A DNA stretch of 64,000 bases from Pholis gunnellus. Its lineage: Eukaryota > Chordata > Actinopteri > Perciformes > Pholidae. The number at the start of each line of letters is the position of its first letter. Positions within the stretch are counted from its first letter, which is position 1. The notes under the pieces were generated by a model. That model was not told the origin of the DNA and ran no database searches. It saw only the letters and a program-made list of their open reading frames with translations. Positions 11,960-24,000 of the stretch are shown here, one piece after another. Location: the NCBI GenBank assembly GCA_910591455.2, contig OU342817.1, positions 578,526 through 642,525 on the forward strand, given 5' to 3'. The position numbers and the translations under genes were made by a program.

Positions 11960-13480
11960 TCACACAGATCCTCTTTGTATTACGATGTGTTTATGAGCGT
12001 CTCTCTCGGCTTGAACAGGTTGAATTAAAATGAGTTTTGGTCAAAATGTTGCTGCATTATCTTCATGTTTAAATCATGAAGATGAATCTATGAGAGCTTT
12101 CTGTGTGAAGGTTTCTGTTCCACACTGTGAGGAACAACAACACAGATGAACATCAGCTGCTTCATGTTGCTCTGGATCTGGAGCTTAGTGTGACAGGAGG
12201 ACGTGGGTTCAGGTGAACCACCATATAAATAACTTAGTGATATGATGTTGAACAGGAAAACTTTATTAAAGTATATTAACATTTGTGTAACTTGGAACTG
12301 ATTTAAACATAATAACAGAAATAAAACCTTAGTTTAAATACAAAACGCTATTCTGCACCAAATAACTATTAATAATAAATAAATGAATAATAAACGTAAA
12401 CTATATCTAAAATATATAGAAACTTTTCCCAGTTGTGCAGCTAAAGAAGACAAAAGAAATGAATCTATTGTGCAGCATCAACAGGCTCTAAATAAAGTGC
12501 GTTCCTCCTTTATGCAATTATTAGCAGCGCTGCAACCATTAACATGTTAAATCTCCATTAATCTCATTGTTCTGTTAAAGTTCATAATGAATCTAAAGTA
12601 GTGTGTTGAGCTCTTGTGTGTTAAAGTGCTGCTCTATGAACTAAAGGTCAACAACATTTGGTTTAAACACGTTAAACTCATCAGGTTCTTGTTAACAGCA
12701 GGATTCTCTTCACACAGCAGCAGTTATAACACAGTTATAATGATTCTGATCATAGATATTCAGCCGGTGTTCACAACTTTATCTTCATGTGTGTCAGAGA
12801 TGAATTTAAATATACATCTTAACCTGCAAACCTATCTACGTCATGTTTTATGTTTGTTAAACTCTCAGTAGTGATAACTAAACGATATGATTATTATACA
12901 TATTACAAACTAAACACTTTTAAAAAATGAATCATTGCTTTTTTTGGTATGTTGGTCAGACACTATAGTAGTCCATCCTCCTTTCTCTGTTAACAAAGTC
13001 AGTAACTCCCAAATCTCCTCCTTCAGCCATTGAGTGTTAAAACACATCTCGGTAAAACAAAAAAACAATCTACACCAAGCAAAACGCTAAAAATGTCATA
13101 ACTTCTCTTACATATGTTTCAACCTGAACTCTCACTGAACACTAAGAGCTGCTAGCTTTCTGTTTGACAAAGGTCACGCTGGCCCACTGACCAATCACGG
13201 CGCACCTTAATGCAGATGTACTTAGAGGCTAGCTGGGTAGCACTGGCACGTCAAAGAATACGCCCAACATGTCAAACTAAAGATCTGATTGGTTGAAGAC
13301 CCCATTCACTTAAACTGCAAAGTCTACCTAGAGGTCATCGGGCCTCTCTTCTACCTAGAGACACAGAGGTGAACTCTGATTGGATAAAAGCTCTACTTGA
13401 TAAATGATAATACATGTAGTGTATTTATGAAACATTATTAAATTATAAAATAGCTCTAACTTTGTGATTCTGTTTAGGTC
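11960..13480. other. AT-rich intergenic region
   Basis: No coding exon recognised. It contains a partial copy of a dispersed non-autonomous element (about 12535-12740, see separate entry). Confidence 0.45.
12535..12740 (-). mobile_element. Partial copy of the TAGTGCTGGGCA-terminated MITE
   Basis: From about 12560 to 12735 this strand is nearly identical to the reverse complement of 26320-26490, including ctaaagtagtgtgttgagct and gaactaaaggtcaacaacat. The terminal inverted repeats of the complete copy are not preserved here, so it is truncated at both ends. Confidence 0.75.
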
Positions 13481-13499
13481 AGCAGAGAAGGCTTTGCAG

Positions 13500-13885
13500 G
13501 CCCTGAAGGCCCAACACTGCTGTATACTGTATGTTTATAAACACATGTACGTTTATAAACATATACGTATGTATATATGTGTATATTTATACACATATAT
13601 ATGTTTATAACCATATACGTATGTATATATATATATATATATACATATGTACATATATATAAACATATACAGTATGTGTATATATGTTTATAAACATATA
13701 CGTTTATAAACATATATACGTATGTGTATATTTATACACATATATAGATATTTATACACACACATACAGGTATATATATACACATATACTGTATATATAT
13801 ATATATATATAGACACACATATACACACATATATACATATATATATATGTGTGTATATATTATACACAGTATATATACGTGTCTT
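13500..13885. repeat. TA/ATAC-rich low-complexity block
   Basis: Degenerate repeats of atatacgtatgtatata and ttataaacatata with internal palindromes. It is very AT-rich and likely to extrude cruciforms. The short frames in it are artefacts. Confidence 0.9.
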
Positions 13886-14029
13886 TGGACTCTTTCCAGA
13901 ACAGGAAGTAGTCCAGTGTGTTCTGTGGATTTTCACAGTAAAAGTTTCTGAAAGTAGTTCCTGTTGACTTTGTGTTTCTCTGAGTATTTCACTGGTCTGG
14001 TTAGAGGAGTTCTGTCAACAGACTGGCTG

Positions 14030-15337
14030 AGAGGAAGTACCGTATTACCTTTGAGGAAGTACTGTATTACCATTGAGGAAGTACCGTATTACCTTTGAGG
14101 AAGTACCGTATTACCTTTGAGGAAGTACCGTCACCTTTGAGGAAGTACCGTTACCTTTGAGGAAGTACTGTATTACCTTTGAGGAAGTACCGTTACCTTT
14201 GAGGAAGTACTGTTACCTTTGAGGAAGTACCGTCACCTTTGAGGAAGTACCGTCACCTTTGAGGAAGTACCGTTACCTTTGAGGAAGTACTGTATTACCA
14301 TTGAGGAAGTACCGTTACCTTTGAGGAAGTACCTTTACCTTTGAGGAAGTACCGTATTACCATTGAGGAAGTACCGTTACCTTTGAGGAAGTACCTTTAC
14401 CTTTGAGGAAGTACTGTATTACCATTGAGGAAGTACCGTTACCTTTGAGGAAGTACCTTTACCTTTGAGGAAGTACCGTATTACCATTGAGGAAGTACCG
14501 TTACCTTTGAGGAAGTACCGTTACCTTTGAGGAAGTACCTTTACCTTTGAGGAAGTACCGTATTACCATTGAGGAAGTACCGTTACCTTTGAGGAAGTAC
14601 CGTTACCTTTGAGGAAGTACCGTTGCCTTTGAGGAAGTACCGTATTACCTTTGAGGAAGTACCTTTACCTTTGAGGAAGTACCGTATTATCATTGAGGAA
14701 GTACCTTTACCTTTGAGGAAGTACCGTATTACCATTGAGGAAGTACCGTCACCTTTGAGGAAGTACCATTACCTTTGAGGAAGTACTGTATTACCATTGA
14801 GGAAGTACCGTTACCTTTGAGGAAGTACCTTTACCTTTGAGGAAGTACCGTATTACCATTGAGGAAGTACCGTTACCTTTGAGGAAGTACCGTCACCTTT
14901 GAGGAAGTACCGTTACCTTTGAGGAAGTACTGTATTACCATTGAGGAAGTACCGTTACCTTTGAGGAAGTACCTTTACCTTTGAGGAAGTACCGTATTAC
15001 CATTGAGGAAGTACCGTTACCTTTGAGGAAGTACCGTTACCTTTGAGGAAGTACCGTTGCCTTTGAGGAAGTACCGTATTACCTTTGAGGAAGTACCGTT
15101 GCCTTTGAGGAAGTACCGTTGCCTTTGAGGAAGTACCGTATTACCTTTGAGGAAGTACCGTTACCTTTGAGGAAGTACCGTTACCTTTGAGGAAGTACCG
15201 TTGCCTTTGAGGAAGTACCGTATTACCTTTGAGGAAGTACCGTTACCTTTGAGGAAGTACCTTTGAGGAAGTACCGTATTACCTTTGAGGAAGTACAGTA
15301 TTACCTTTGAGGAAGTACCGTTACCTTTGAGGAAGTG
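14030..15337. repeat. 20/22-bp minisatellite, about 60 copies
   Basis: The unit gaggaagtaccgttaccttt alternates with a variant carrying an added at (gtattacc), and with gtcacc, gttgcc and tttacc variants. It lies just beyond the predicted 3' end of smg7. Variant units recur in longer blocks, which points to higher-order amplification. Confidence 0.95.
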
Positions 15338-15430
15338 AAGGATCTGAACTCTTCTTCCACCAACAGGCTGCTCTGAAACAAAGAGATCAATAAAAACAGA
15401 CACGGTGTCAAGATGAGAACATAGTTTACG

Positions 15431-15822
15431 TTTATTTAAAGGCTGATTCCACCAGAAACACAAAAAAGCCTCAGAGTTCAGGTCTTGAGGCCGTTTCCTG
15501 TCAGTAAAAACCTGCCGTCAGAGCTCCAAACCAGCGAGGACCGAAACCTCCAAACACCGACAGAGTGGAATGTCCATTTAGTTCTTACTAGAAAAACACA
15601 CAGAACCCCAGAACCCGCGGCGAGCTTCAGAACATCGGAAACAAACTCTCTCCTCGAAACGCTTTCTGGCCAAAATGTTCGTCCTCACATTCATTTAATA
15701 TTTTATCTTTATTATTGTTCAAATACATTTTGTAAATGCAACATGAAAAGCACAATCACACGGAAAATAGACGCGTCTCTTTACACCCTGGAAGATAAAA
15801 ACAGGCTTTTATTCTTTTTATT
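15431..15822 (-). terminator. Candidate smg7 poly(A) signal cluster
   Basis: On the minus strand AATAAA occurs at 15436-15431, 15713-15708, 15813-15808 and 15822-15817. No coding sequence lies between the smg7 stop (18083) and here, so a 3' UTR of about 2.3-2.7 kb is the simplest reading. The exact cleavage site cannot be read from DNA. Confidence 0.5.
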
Positions 15823-16583
15823 GTTTTAATCCCTTGGAACTAAACGGTTGTTTTTTTTTAAAAGGTAGAAAAAACAGCTTCCTGCTGGTTTAAACTGGAC
15901 AGGAAGTTACTGCCGGTCTAAACCACCTCACGTCCTGCTACGTCCTGATTGGTCAGCGGTCGCTGTGCCGCTCTCGGATTGGTTCTAAACCAACCAGGAC
16001 TCTACGAGGGCGCAACCACAGCAATGAAAACCCTCTCACGACTCTCAGACCGCTGGAACTCCTCAGGAACCGTTTTTATTTAACTCAGAAACAACCGGTC
16101 AGACGGTCCGGGAAAATAATCATTTCCACACAAAAACATTTGACGGTTTCTGCGTGAAATACATTATCTGACGCGTTTCATTGATGATCAAACAAAACCA
16201 GCAATTTGACTGTTTTTTAAATCATTTTCTGACACTTTATAGACAAAACGTCCAAAAAAACCTGATTAATCAGCTTTGAGTTACTTTTACAAACAAATAC
16301 GACAAAGAAAGTCACAAGATCCAGCTCCTCAAAGCGTGAATATCATCGTCCGATCGGAACAAACCCTCATCTCAGGATTTATCAACAGAAATAAAACAAA
16401 CATCGTGAGATTAATCGATATTTTGGTTCTTCTTGGTTCTCCGTAGGTTCCAGGAGCTTCCAGACGCTACGACTCAGAAACAATCTGCTGTACAGGTCGA
16501 GCTGCAGTAGTGGTTATTGAAGAAAATACATAGTGGGAACATTCAGCCAGCTACCTGTATACACCTGTCTGTCTGTCTGTCTA

Positions 16584-16662
<79 letters not shown>

Positions 16663-16681
16663 GCCTGTCTGTCTGTCTGCC

Positions 16682-16726
<45 letters not shown>

Positions 16727-17679
16727 ACCTGTCTGTCTGTCTACCTGTCTGTTTGTCTACCTGTCTGTCTGTCTGTGGCCTAACCTTTACAGAGAGCAGA
16801 GACACCGGCGCTGCTTAAAAACTAGTAAAAAGGCAGAACAGCAACATAAAGGAAACAGTAAATGCAGGTTAAGTAAGCGAGCAGGTTTACATCTTTTCTT
16901 TTCTTTAAGTAAAGAAATAACAGGAAGAGAAAGAGGCCCGGAGGGGAAGAGAACCCCCGAATATATTCAAGCAGGAAGCTAATAGACATACCTGTGCTCG
17001 CCTCAGAGGGGCGAGAAGCTAAAACCGCTACGAACAAATCACAAAATACAGTTGTTGTTTCTTTTAACGGTAACACGTTCCCTAAGTCTGTTTGTTTTTT
17101 TTCCCTTCTTCTTCTTCTTCTTCTGTCCTTTCCCGGGACGTCCCGTCGCCGTCGTCTCCTCCAGGCTTCGTCCTTCAAAAACAAAAACAAAAACAGAAGG
17201 CGGGACATGAAAGCGGTCCAGGTGGCGTTACCTGAACACACCCGGCTTCACCAAGAGTCCAGTCCTGATCCTCACGACGGCCCCGCTGTGTTAAAAGTCC
17301 AACTACGGCAAATATATCTACGATTCATATATTTATAGAGCTGGAGGCCAAACCGTCCTTTCCTTCATTCCACCACTGAGCTACAGAGCCTTCCTCCTCC
17401 TCCTCCTCCTCCTCCTCCATAGTAATGAAAATGAATGGAGAGATCAGAAAGTCCAGTCTATATTGTGGCCCTCCCCCCCATGAACCCCGGACCACCACAC
17501 CGCTCTCCCTCTCTCTCGCCCCCCCAGCGTCAGTCTGCGGAGACGCTAAAAACAGGCGCTCCGGCGGACCGAGCACACATCCAGGAGGCGAGGGTTCCTT
17601 CTGTTCCATCCCAAAGGAAGAGGAAGTTCTTCCAGGTGAGAGGATGTCCACAGAGGGTGGGGGGGTAGTGGTGGTGAAG

Positions 17680-17730
<51 letters not shown>

Positions 17731-17841
17731 GGGTTATGATCCTCAATGTTCAGATTTCCGCGGGTTGAAGGAAACCCGGCGGTAGAAGAGATCCCCGCGC
17801 ACCTTCCAGTCCAGGAGGGGCGTCACCGCTCCTCGACAGAC

Positions 17842-17872
<31 letters not shown>

Positions 17873-18082
17873 TGGGGGGTGTTTCAGCCTCGTCATCGGT
17901 TGCCTCCACCTTCTTCTTGACCGGTTTTAATTTTTCCATTTTCGTTTGGAGTTCGTCTTCGTCAAACCTTTGTTTTCGTCCCCCCTCCTCCCCCTCACGT
18001 TTCTTCTTCTCCTGGTGGTTGTTTTAGTTTTTAAACGTCGACACACGTCCGGACTCAAAGCGCCGCCTCGTGGGCCGGCCGT
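15823..18082 (-). other. Probable smg7 3' UTR
   Basis: Downstream of the smg7 stop on its strand and free of recognisable exons. It holds a (GTCT)n run at 16563-16772, a TCC run near 17397-17418, a (GT)n at 17683-17728 and a G-run of about 30 near 17846-17872. In the transcript the last two would be CA and poly-C tracts. Confidence 0.5.
16563..16772. repeat. (GTCT)n tetranucleotide microsatellite
   Basis: About 210 bp of near-perfect GTCT with a few GCCT, GTTT and TACC interruptions. Confidence 0.95.
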
Positions 18083-21000
18083 TCAGTGAGGCGGGTTCAT
18101 GGCGCCGTGACCTCGCTGCTGCTTCTGCTTCTGCTGCAGGAGGAGCTGCTCCAGAGCCGACGGGCCCGGCTGCATCATGGAGCTCGACCAGATCGACTGC
18201 AAGGGGGGACAAGTGTTAGCATGATGCTAATGATGCTAATGTTGCTAATAATGCTAATAATGCTAATGATGCTCATGATGCTAATGATGCTAATGTTGCT
18301 AATAATGCTAATGTTGCTAATGATGCTAATAATGCTAATGATGCTAATAATGCTAATAATGCTAATCCTACAGAGCTTCGTATTTCTGGTTAACCTCAAT
18401 TCATATTAAATACATCTGGACCTCCTGAACCCTCAGAACCACCTTCACCCCCTGATCCCTCAGAACCCCATCCCTCTGGACCCACAGAACCCTCTGGACC
18501 CCCTGATCCCTCAGAACCATCTTCTGTTGATTCTGACTGAAACCATTTAATAGAAGGATCGTTATAGAAATTAACACGTTAAATATAATGAAGCTGTTAT
18601 TCTCAGGTAAAACCTGTAAAGACAGAAAAGGGGTCTGGGGGGACGTCAGCGGACCTTGAGGCTGTCGAGCAGCACGGTGGAGGACGACTCCTCCATAGGA
18701 GACTCCTGATTGGTCCAGGAGCTGCCGGTCGGCCCGGCCTGGTGCCAGCTGTTGTCTGAAGCTGCGGAGGACGCTGCAGCCGGCAGGTAGTCCAGTCCGA
18801 ACCCGCTGACCGCTCCTAGACCACAACACACCACATGTCAACATCTGGCAGCAAAGCTCAGCATTCATCAAACCCTCTGAACCCCGTCCCTCTGGACCCT
18901 CTGGACCTCCTGAACCCTCTGGACCCTCTGATCCCTCTGTACCTCCTGAATCCTCAGAACCCTCTTGACCCCCTGATCTCTCTAGACCCTCTGAACCCTG
19001 TCCCCTCCCTCACCGGTCTTGTCGGCCTTCCAGCGGTCCACCATCCTGCGGTCCCGGCTGTCCGGAGTGCCTATGGGCCCGAAGTTAGAGAAGGGCATGG
19101 CTCCGTGGTTGTGTGTGGGGGGGGAGGACGGCAGGCTGCTGGGGTTGGAGGAGTGAGGGGATTGGCTGGCCGGGGTGGAGTGATCTGCCAATCAGATAGC
19201 AGCACGTTTCACAGACTGCACCGCTACACATAAATGTTGTTTAGAAATGTTGTTTACGCGTGAACGGCCGTGAAGTACCGGAGCTGGCGGGGAGGGAGGG
19301 GGACCAGGGAGTCCCTTCAAACAGCGAGTAGAGGGACGGCTCCTGGTGCATCATGGGAGCGTCGGGCTTGGAGCTGGGCGGCAGGTTCTTGCCGTACGCC
19401 TGACTGAAGATGCTGTTCTGGTTGTACTCCTGGACACACAAGCAGGTTCATACATCACAGCTCTGATCCAGCAGGCAGACCGGTACAAAGTCAGACGAGG
19501 GGCGTGAGGAACTATACATCTATATACAATCAATGAGACGAACAGAGATCCACGTCTGCTGATTCAATCTACAAACACTGTTTTTTAGAGTGAGATTGTG
19601 ATATAACATTGTATTTGTGAGTTGATGCTGTATTTTATTATATTTTCCTGGAAGTTGGAGCCTCACACTTAACTTATTGTTCTATAATCTGAATCTCAGA
19701 GTGTCTGAATAATGATCAACTCTGCCATCTGGTGGTTGAACAACGTCACAACGGACTTTACATTTCTTGAGACTTGAATCAGTCTCTTAAAGAATTAATA
19801 TGCAACTTTTCTGAGATGACCTCTCAATCAACGGTTTCATTTGGTCTCCTGTCAACGGCGTCATGACATAAAATGCTGTATTCTTCTCTTACTGTGTCAC
19901 TGATCTTACCTGTAGACATCATAAACATATGAAATAAAGTGCGTTACGTAAAGTTATCCGTCTCTACGGCTGAGTTCTTCCCTTTTATGTCCTTTAGGCT
20001 CAGTTTCCAGTAACTCCTCCATGTTACCGTCTGTACGACTCTCGTGACGTGATCGTAACATTCGACTTGGTGTTCTAGTCGTCTAACGTCTCACATCAGG
20101 GCTCCTCTATCTACAGGAAACACATGTTGTGATTTTGGTTTTTGGATTTTGGAGGAAATGGGCAGCGACATCTAGCGTTACAGCAGAGGAGGAGGAGGTT
20201 TGACACACAAGGATTCAATTTAAAGGACATTTTAAATCAGTTTAAAACAGGATTTGTCTCACGACAGTTACCTGTTGTAGGTAGTATTTTAGCATCAGAT
20301 GTCTGGATCTTAAGTTATCAGAGGAACAAGCTGAGCTAACGTTAGTGTCAGACGTCTGGATCTCAAGTTATCAGAGGAACAAGCTGAGCTAACGTTAGCG
20401 TCAGACGTCTGGATCTTAAGTTATCAGAGGAACAAGCTGAGCTAACGTTAGCGTCAGACGTCTGGATCTTAAGTTATCAGAGGAACAAGCTGAGCTAACG
20501 TTAGCGTCAGACGTCTGGATCTTAAGTTATCAGAGGAACAAGCTGAGCTAACGTTAGCGTCAGACGTCTGGATCTTAAGTTATCAGAGGAACAAGCTGAG
20601 CTAACGTTAGCGTCAGACGTCTGGATCTTAAGTTATCAGAGGAACAAGCTGAGCTAACGTTAGCGTCAGACGTCTGGATCTTAAGTTATCAGAGGAACAG
20701 GCTGAGCTAACGTTAGCGTCAGACGTCTGGATCTTAAGTTATCAGAGGAACAAGCTGAGCTAACGTTAGCGTCAGACGTCTGGATCTTAAGTTATCAGAG
20801 GAACAAGCTGAGCTAACGTTAGCGTCAGACGTCTGGATCTTAAGTTATCAGAGGAACAGGCTGAGCTAACGTTAGCGTCAGACGTCTGGATCTTAAGTTA
20901 TCAGAGGAACAGGCTGAGCTAACGTTAGCGTCAGACGTCTGGATCTTAAGTTATCAGAGGAACAAGCTCAGCTAACGTTAGCGTCAGACGTCTGGATCTT

Positions 21001-24000
21001 AAGTTATCAGAGGAACAAGCTGAGCTAACGTTAGCGTCAGACGTCTGGATCTAAAGTTATCAGAGGAACAGGCTGAGCTAACGTTGGATGACGGGTCTGA
21101 CCTGCATGGGGAAGCCAGAAATGGGCAGAAGAGACGAGACGACCTCGGGGCCGCTCTCCATCCTGGTCTGATTCGGCAGCTGCAGAGACCAAAGGACAGA
21201 CGGGATGAGGACCAGCAGACATCTATATTTACATATATGTTATATTTATCAGTAAAAGCCCTGCAGCTGAAGGGAATGTGACCAAAGGAAGTTAAGAAGC
21301 TGGAGAACTTCTACTGTGAAGCAGAAGTTCATGTAAATCTGTATTTGTATGTTGTTGCTTCGGTTCGTTGGACACAGAACAACTCTGTTATCACTAAACT
21401 AGGACCTGAGACTAATTTCTTTAAAATCTGAAGCCCCAGTAGTCTGACCGTCAACAGGAACCTCACACAGGATATTTGAAGATTAGGAACTTTAGAAAAC
21501 TCTGGATTAACTACAGGAGATCTCCTTTGTAGCTGTCCGACTCTTCTTTTTATTACATGTGAACACATCATGATAACGTTATGATGTACTCATGTTCATG
21601 TTGTTTACAATGAAACATGATCAGAGACTAGAAACACAAGTTCTACTGAGTCAGTGAAACTTTATTTACACTCTGATGGTTAACGTTTAAACTTTATTTA
21701 CACTGATGGTTAACGTTTAAACTTTATTTACACTGATGGTTAACGTTTAAACTTTATTTACACTCTGATGGTTAACGTTTAAACTTTATTTACACTGATG
21801 GTTAACGTTTAAACTTTATTTACACTCTGATGGTTAACGTTTAAACTTTATTTACACTCTGATGGTTAACGTTTAAACTTTATTTACACTCTGATGGTTA
21901 ACGTTTAAACTTTATTTACACTCTGATGGTTAACGTTTAAACTTTATTTACACTCTGATGGTTAACGTTTAAACTTTATTTACACTCTGATGGTTAACGT
22001 TTAAACTTTATTTACACTCTGATGGTTAACGTTAAACTTTATTTACACTCTGATGGTTAACGTTTAAACTTTATTTACACTCTGATGGTTAACGTTTAAA
22101 CTTTATTTACACTGATGGTTAACGTTTAAACTTTATTTACACTGATGGTTAACGTTTAAACTTTATTTACACTCTGATGGTTAACGTTTAAACTTTATTT
22201 ACTCTGATGGTTAATGTTTAAACTTTATTTACACTCTGATGGTTAACGTTTAAACTTTATTTACACTCTGATGGTTAACGTTTAAACTTTATTTACACTC
22301 TGATGGTTAACGTTAAACTTTATTTACACTCTGATGGTTAACGTTTAAACTTTATTTACACTGATGGTTAACGTTTAAACTTTATTTACACTGATGGTTA
22401 ACGCTTAAACTTTATTTACACTGTGATGGTTAACGTTTAAACTTTATTTACACTCTGATGGTTAACGTTTAAACTTTATTTACTCTGATGGTTAACGTTT
22501 AAACTTTATTTACACTGTGATGGTTAACGTTAAACTTTATTTACACTCTGATGGTTAACGTTTAAACTTTATTTACACTCTGATGGTTAACGTTTAAACT
22601 TCATTTACACTCTGATGGTTAACGTTTAAACTTTATTTACTCTGATGGTTAACGTTTAAACTTTATTTACTCTGATGGTTAACGTTTAAACTTTATTTAC
22701 ACTGTGATGGTTAACGTTAAACTTTATTTACACTCTGATGGTTAACGTTTAAACTTTATTTACACTCTGATGGTTAACGTTTAAACTTTATTTACACTCT
22801 GATGGTTAACGTTAAACTTTATTTACACTCTGATGGTTAACGTTTAAACTTTATTTACACTCTGATGGTTAACGTTTAAACTTTATTTACACTGATGGTT
22901 AACGTTTAAACTTTATTTACACTGATGGTTAACGTTTAAACTTTATTTACACTCTGATGGTTAACGTTTAAACTTTATTTACTCTGATGGTTAATGTTTA
23001 AACTTTATTTACACTCTGATGGTTAACGTTTAAACTTTATTTACACTCTGATGGTTAACGTTTAAACTTTATTTACACTCTGATGGTTAACGTTAAACTT
23101 TATTTACACTCTGATGGTTAACGTTTAAACTTTATTTACACTGATGGTTAACGTTTAAACTTTATTTACACTGATGGTTAACGTTTAAACTTTATTTACA
23201 CTGTGATGGTTAACGTTAAACTTTATTTACACTCTGATGGTTAACGTTTAAACTTTATTTACACTCTGATGGTTAACGTTTAAACTTCATTTACACTCTG
23301 ATGGTTAACGTTTAAACTTTATTTACTCTGATGGTTAACGTTTAAACTTTATTTACACTGTGATGGTTAACGTTAAACTTTATTTACACTCTGATGGTTA
23401 ACGTTTAAACTTTATTTACACTCTGATGGTTAACGTTTAAACTTCATTTACACTCTGATGGTTAACGATAAACTGTGAGGGAGGTTCTATTGGATGTTTT
23501 AGAAAAGGAATCGAGGTGTGAAAGTTTGAGAGCTTCATTTGGGCAAATGAAATGATCTGATTGTGTCTGTGAAACAACAAACCGAGCCACAAGATAATAA
23601 CACTATCACGAGACTCTGGCTGTAGGTCTGGGTGGGGTCGGGGGTGTTGGAGGCAGAAAGCAGCGCTACATACAAATATGTTTGGTCCAGGAGCAGAGCT
23701 AAGAGGGCCGGCCAAGGCCTGGAAGAAATCAGGAGGCTTAGAAAAGACGAGCTCCTCCTCCTCCTCAAAGTCTGCTAGAGTTTTTAACAGGTCGGGAGGT
23801 AGAAGAGGCTTGTTGTCCTGGTGAGAGATGAAGCCAGAGGAGGAAGAGGAGGAAGAAAAAGAAGAAGAAGAAGAAGAAGAAGAGGGGTAAAATAAACAAG
23901 GCAAGCCAGTAAGACTGAGCTGGAAAAGAAGGAAAGTTCAGCCAAAAGCTCTGGAAGAATGAAGCAAAGATCAGAGTTCTGCATCATTCAGCAGGTGTTT

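Noticed and set aside
15161..15463. 100-codon minus frame (FLKGNGTSSKVI repeats)
   Set aside because: Read-through of the 20/22-bp minisatellite.
16517..16982. Cysteine-rich VCLSVCLSVCLS frames
   Set aside because: Translation of (GTCT)n; the same occurs at 55180-55533.
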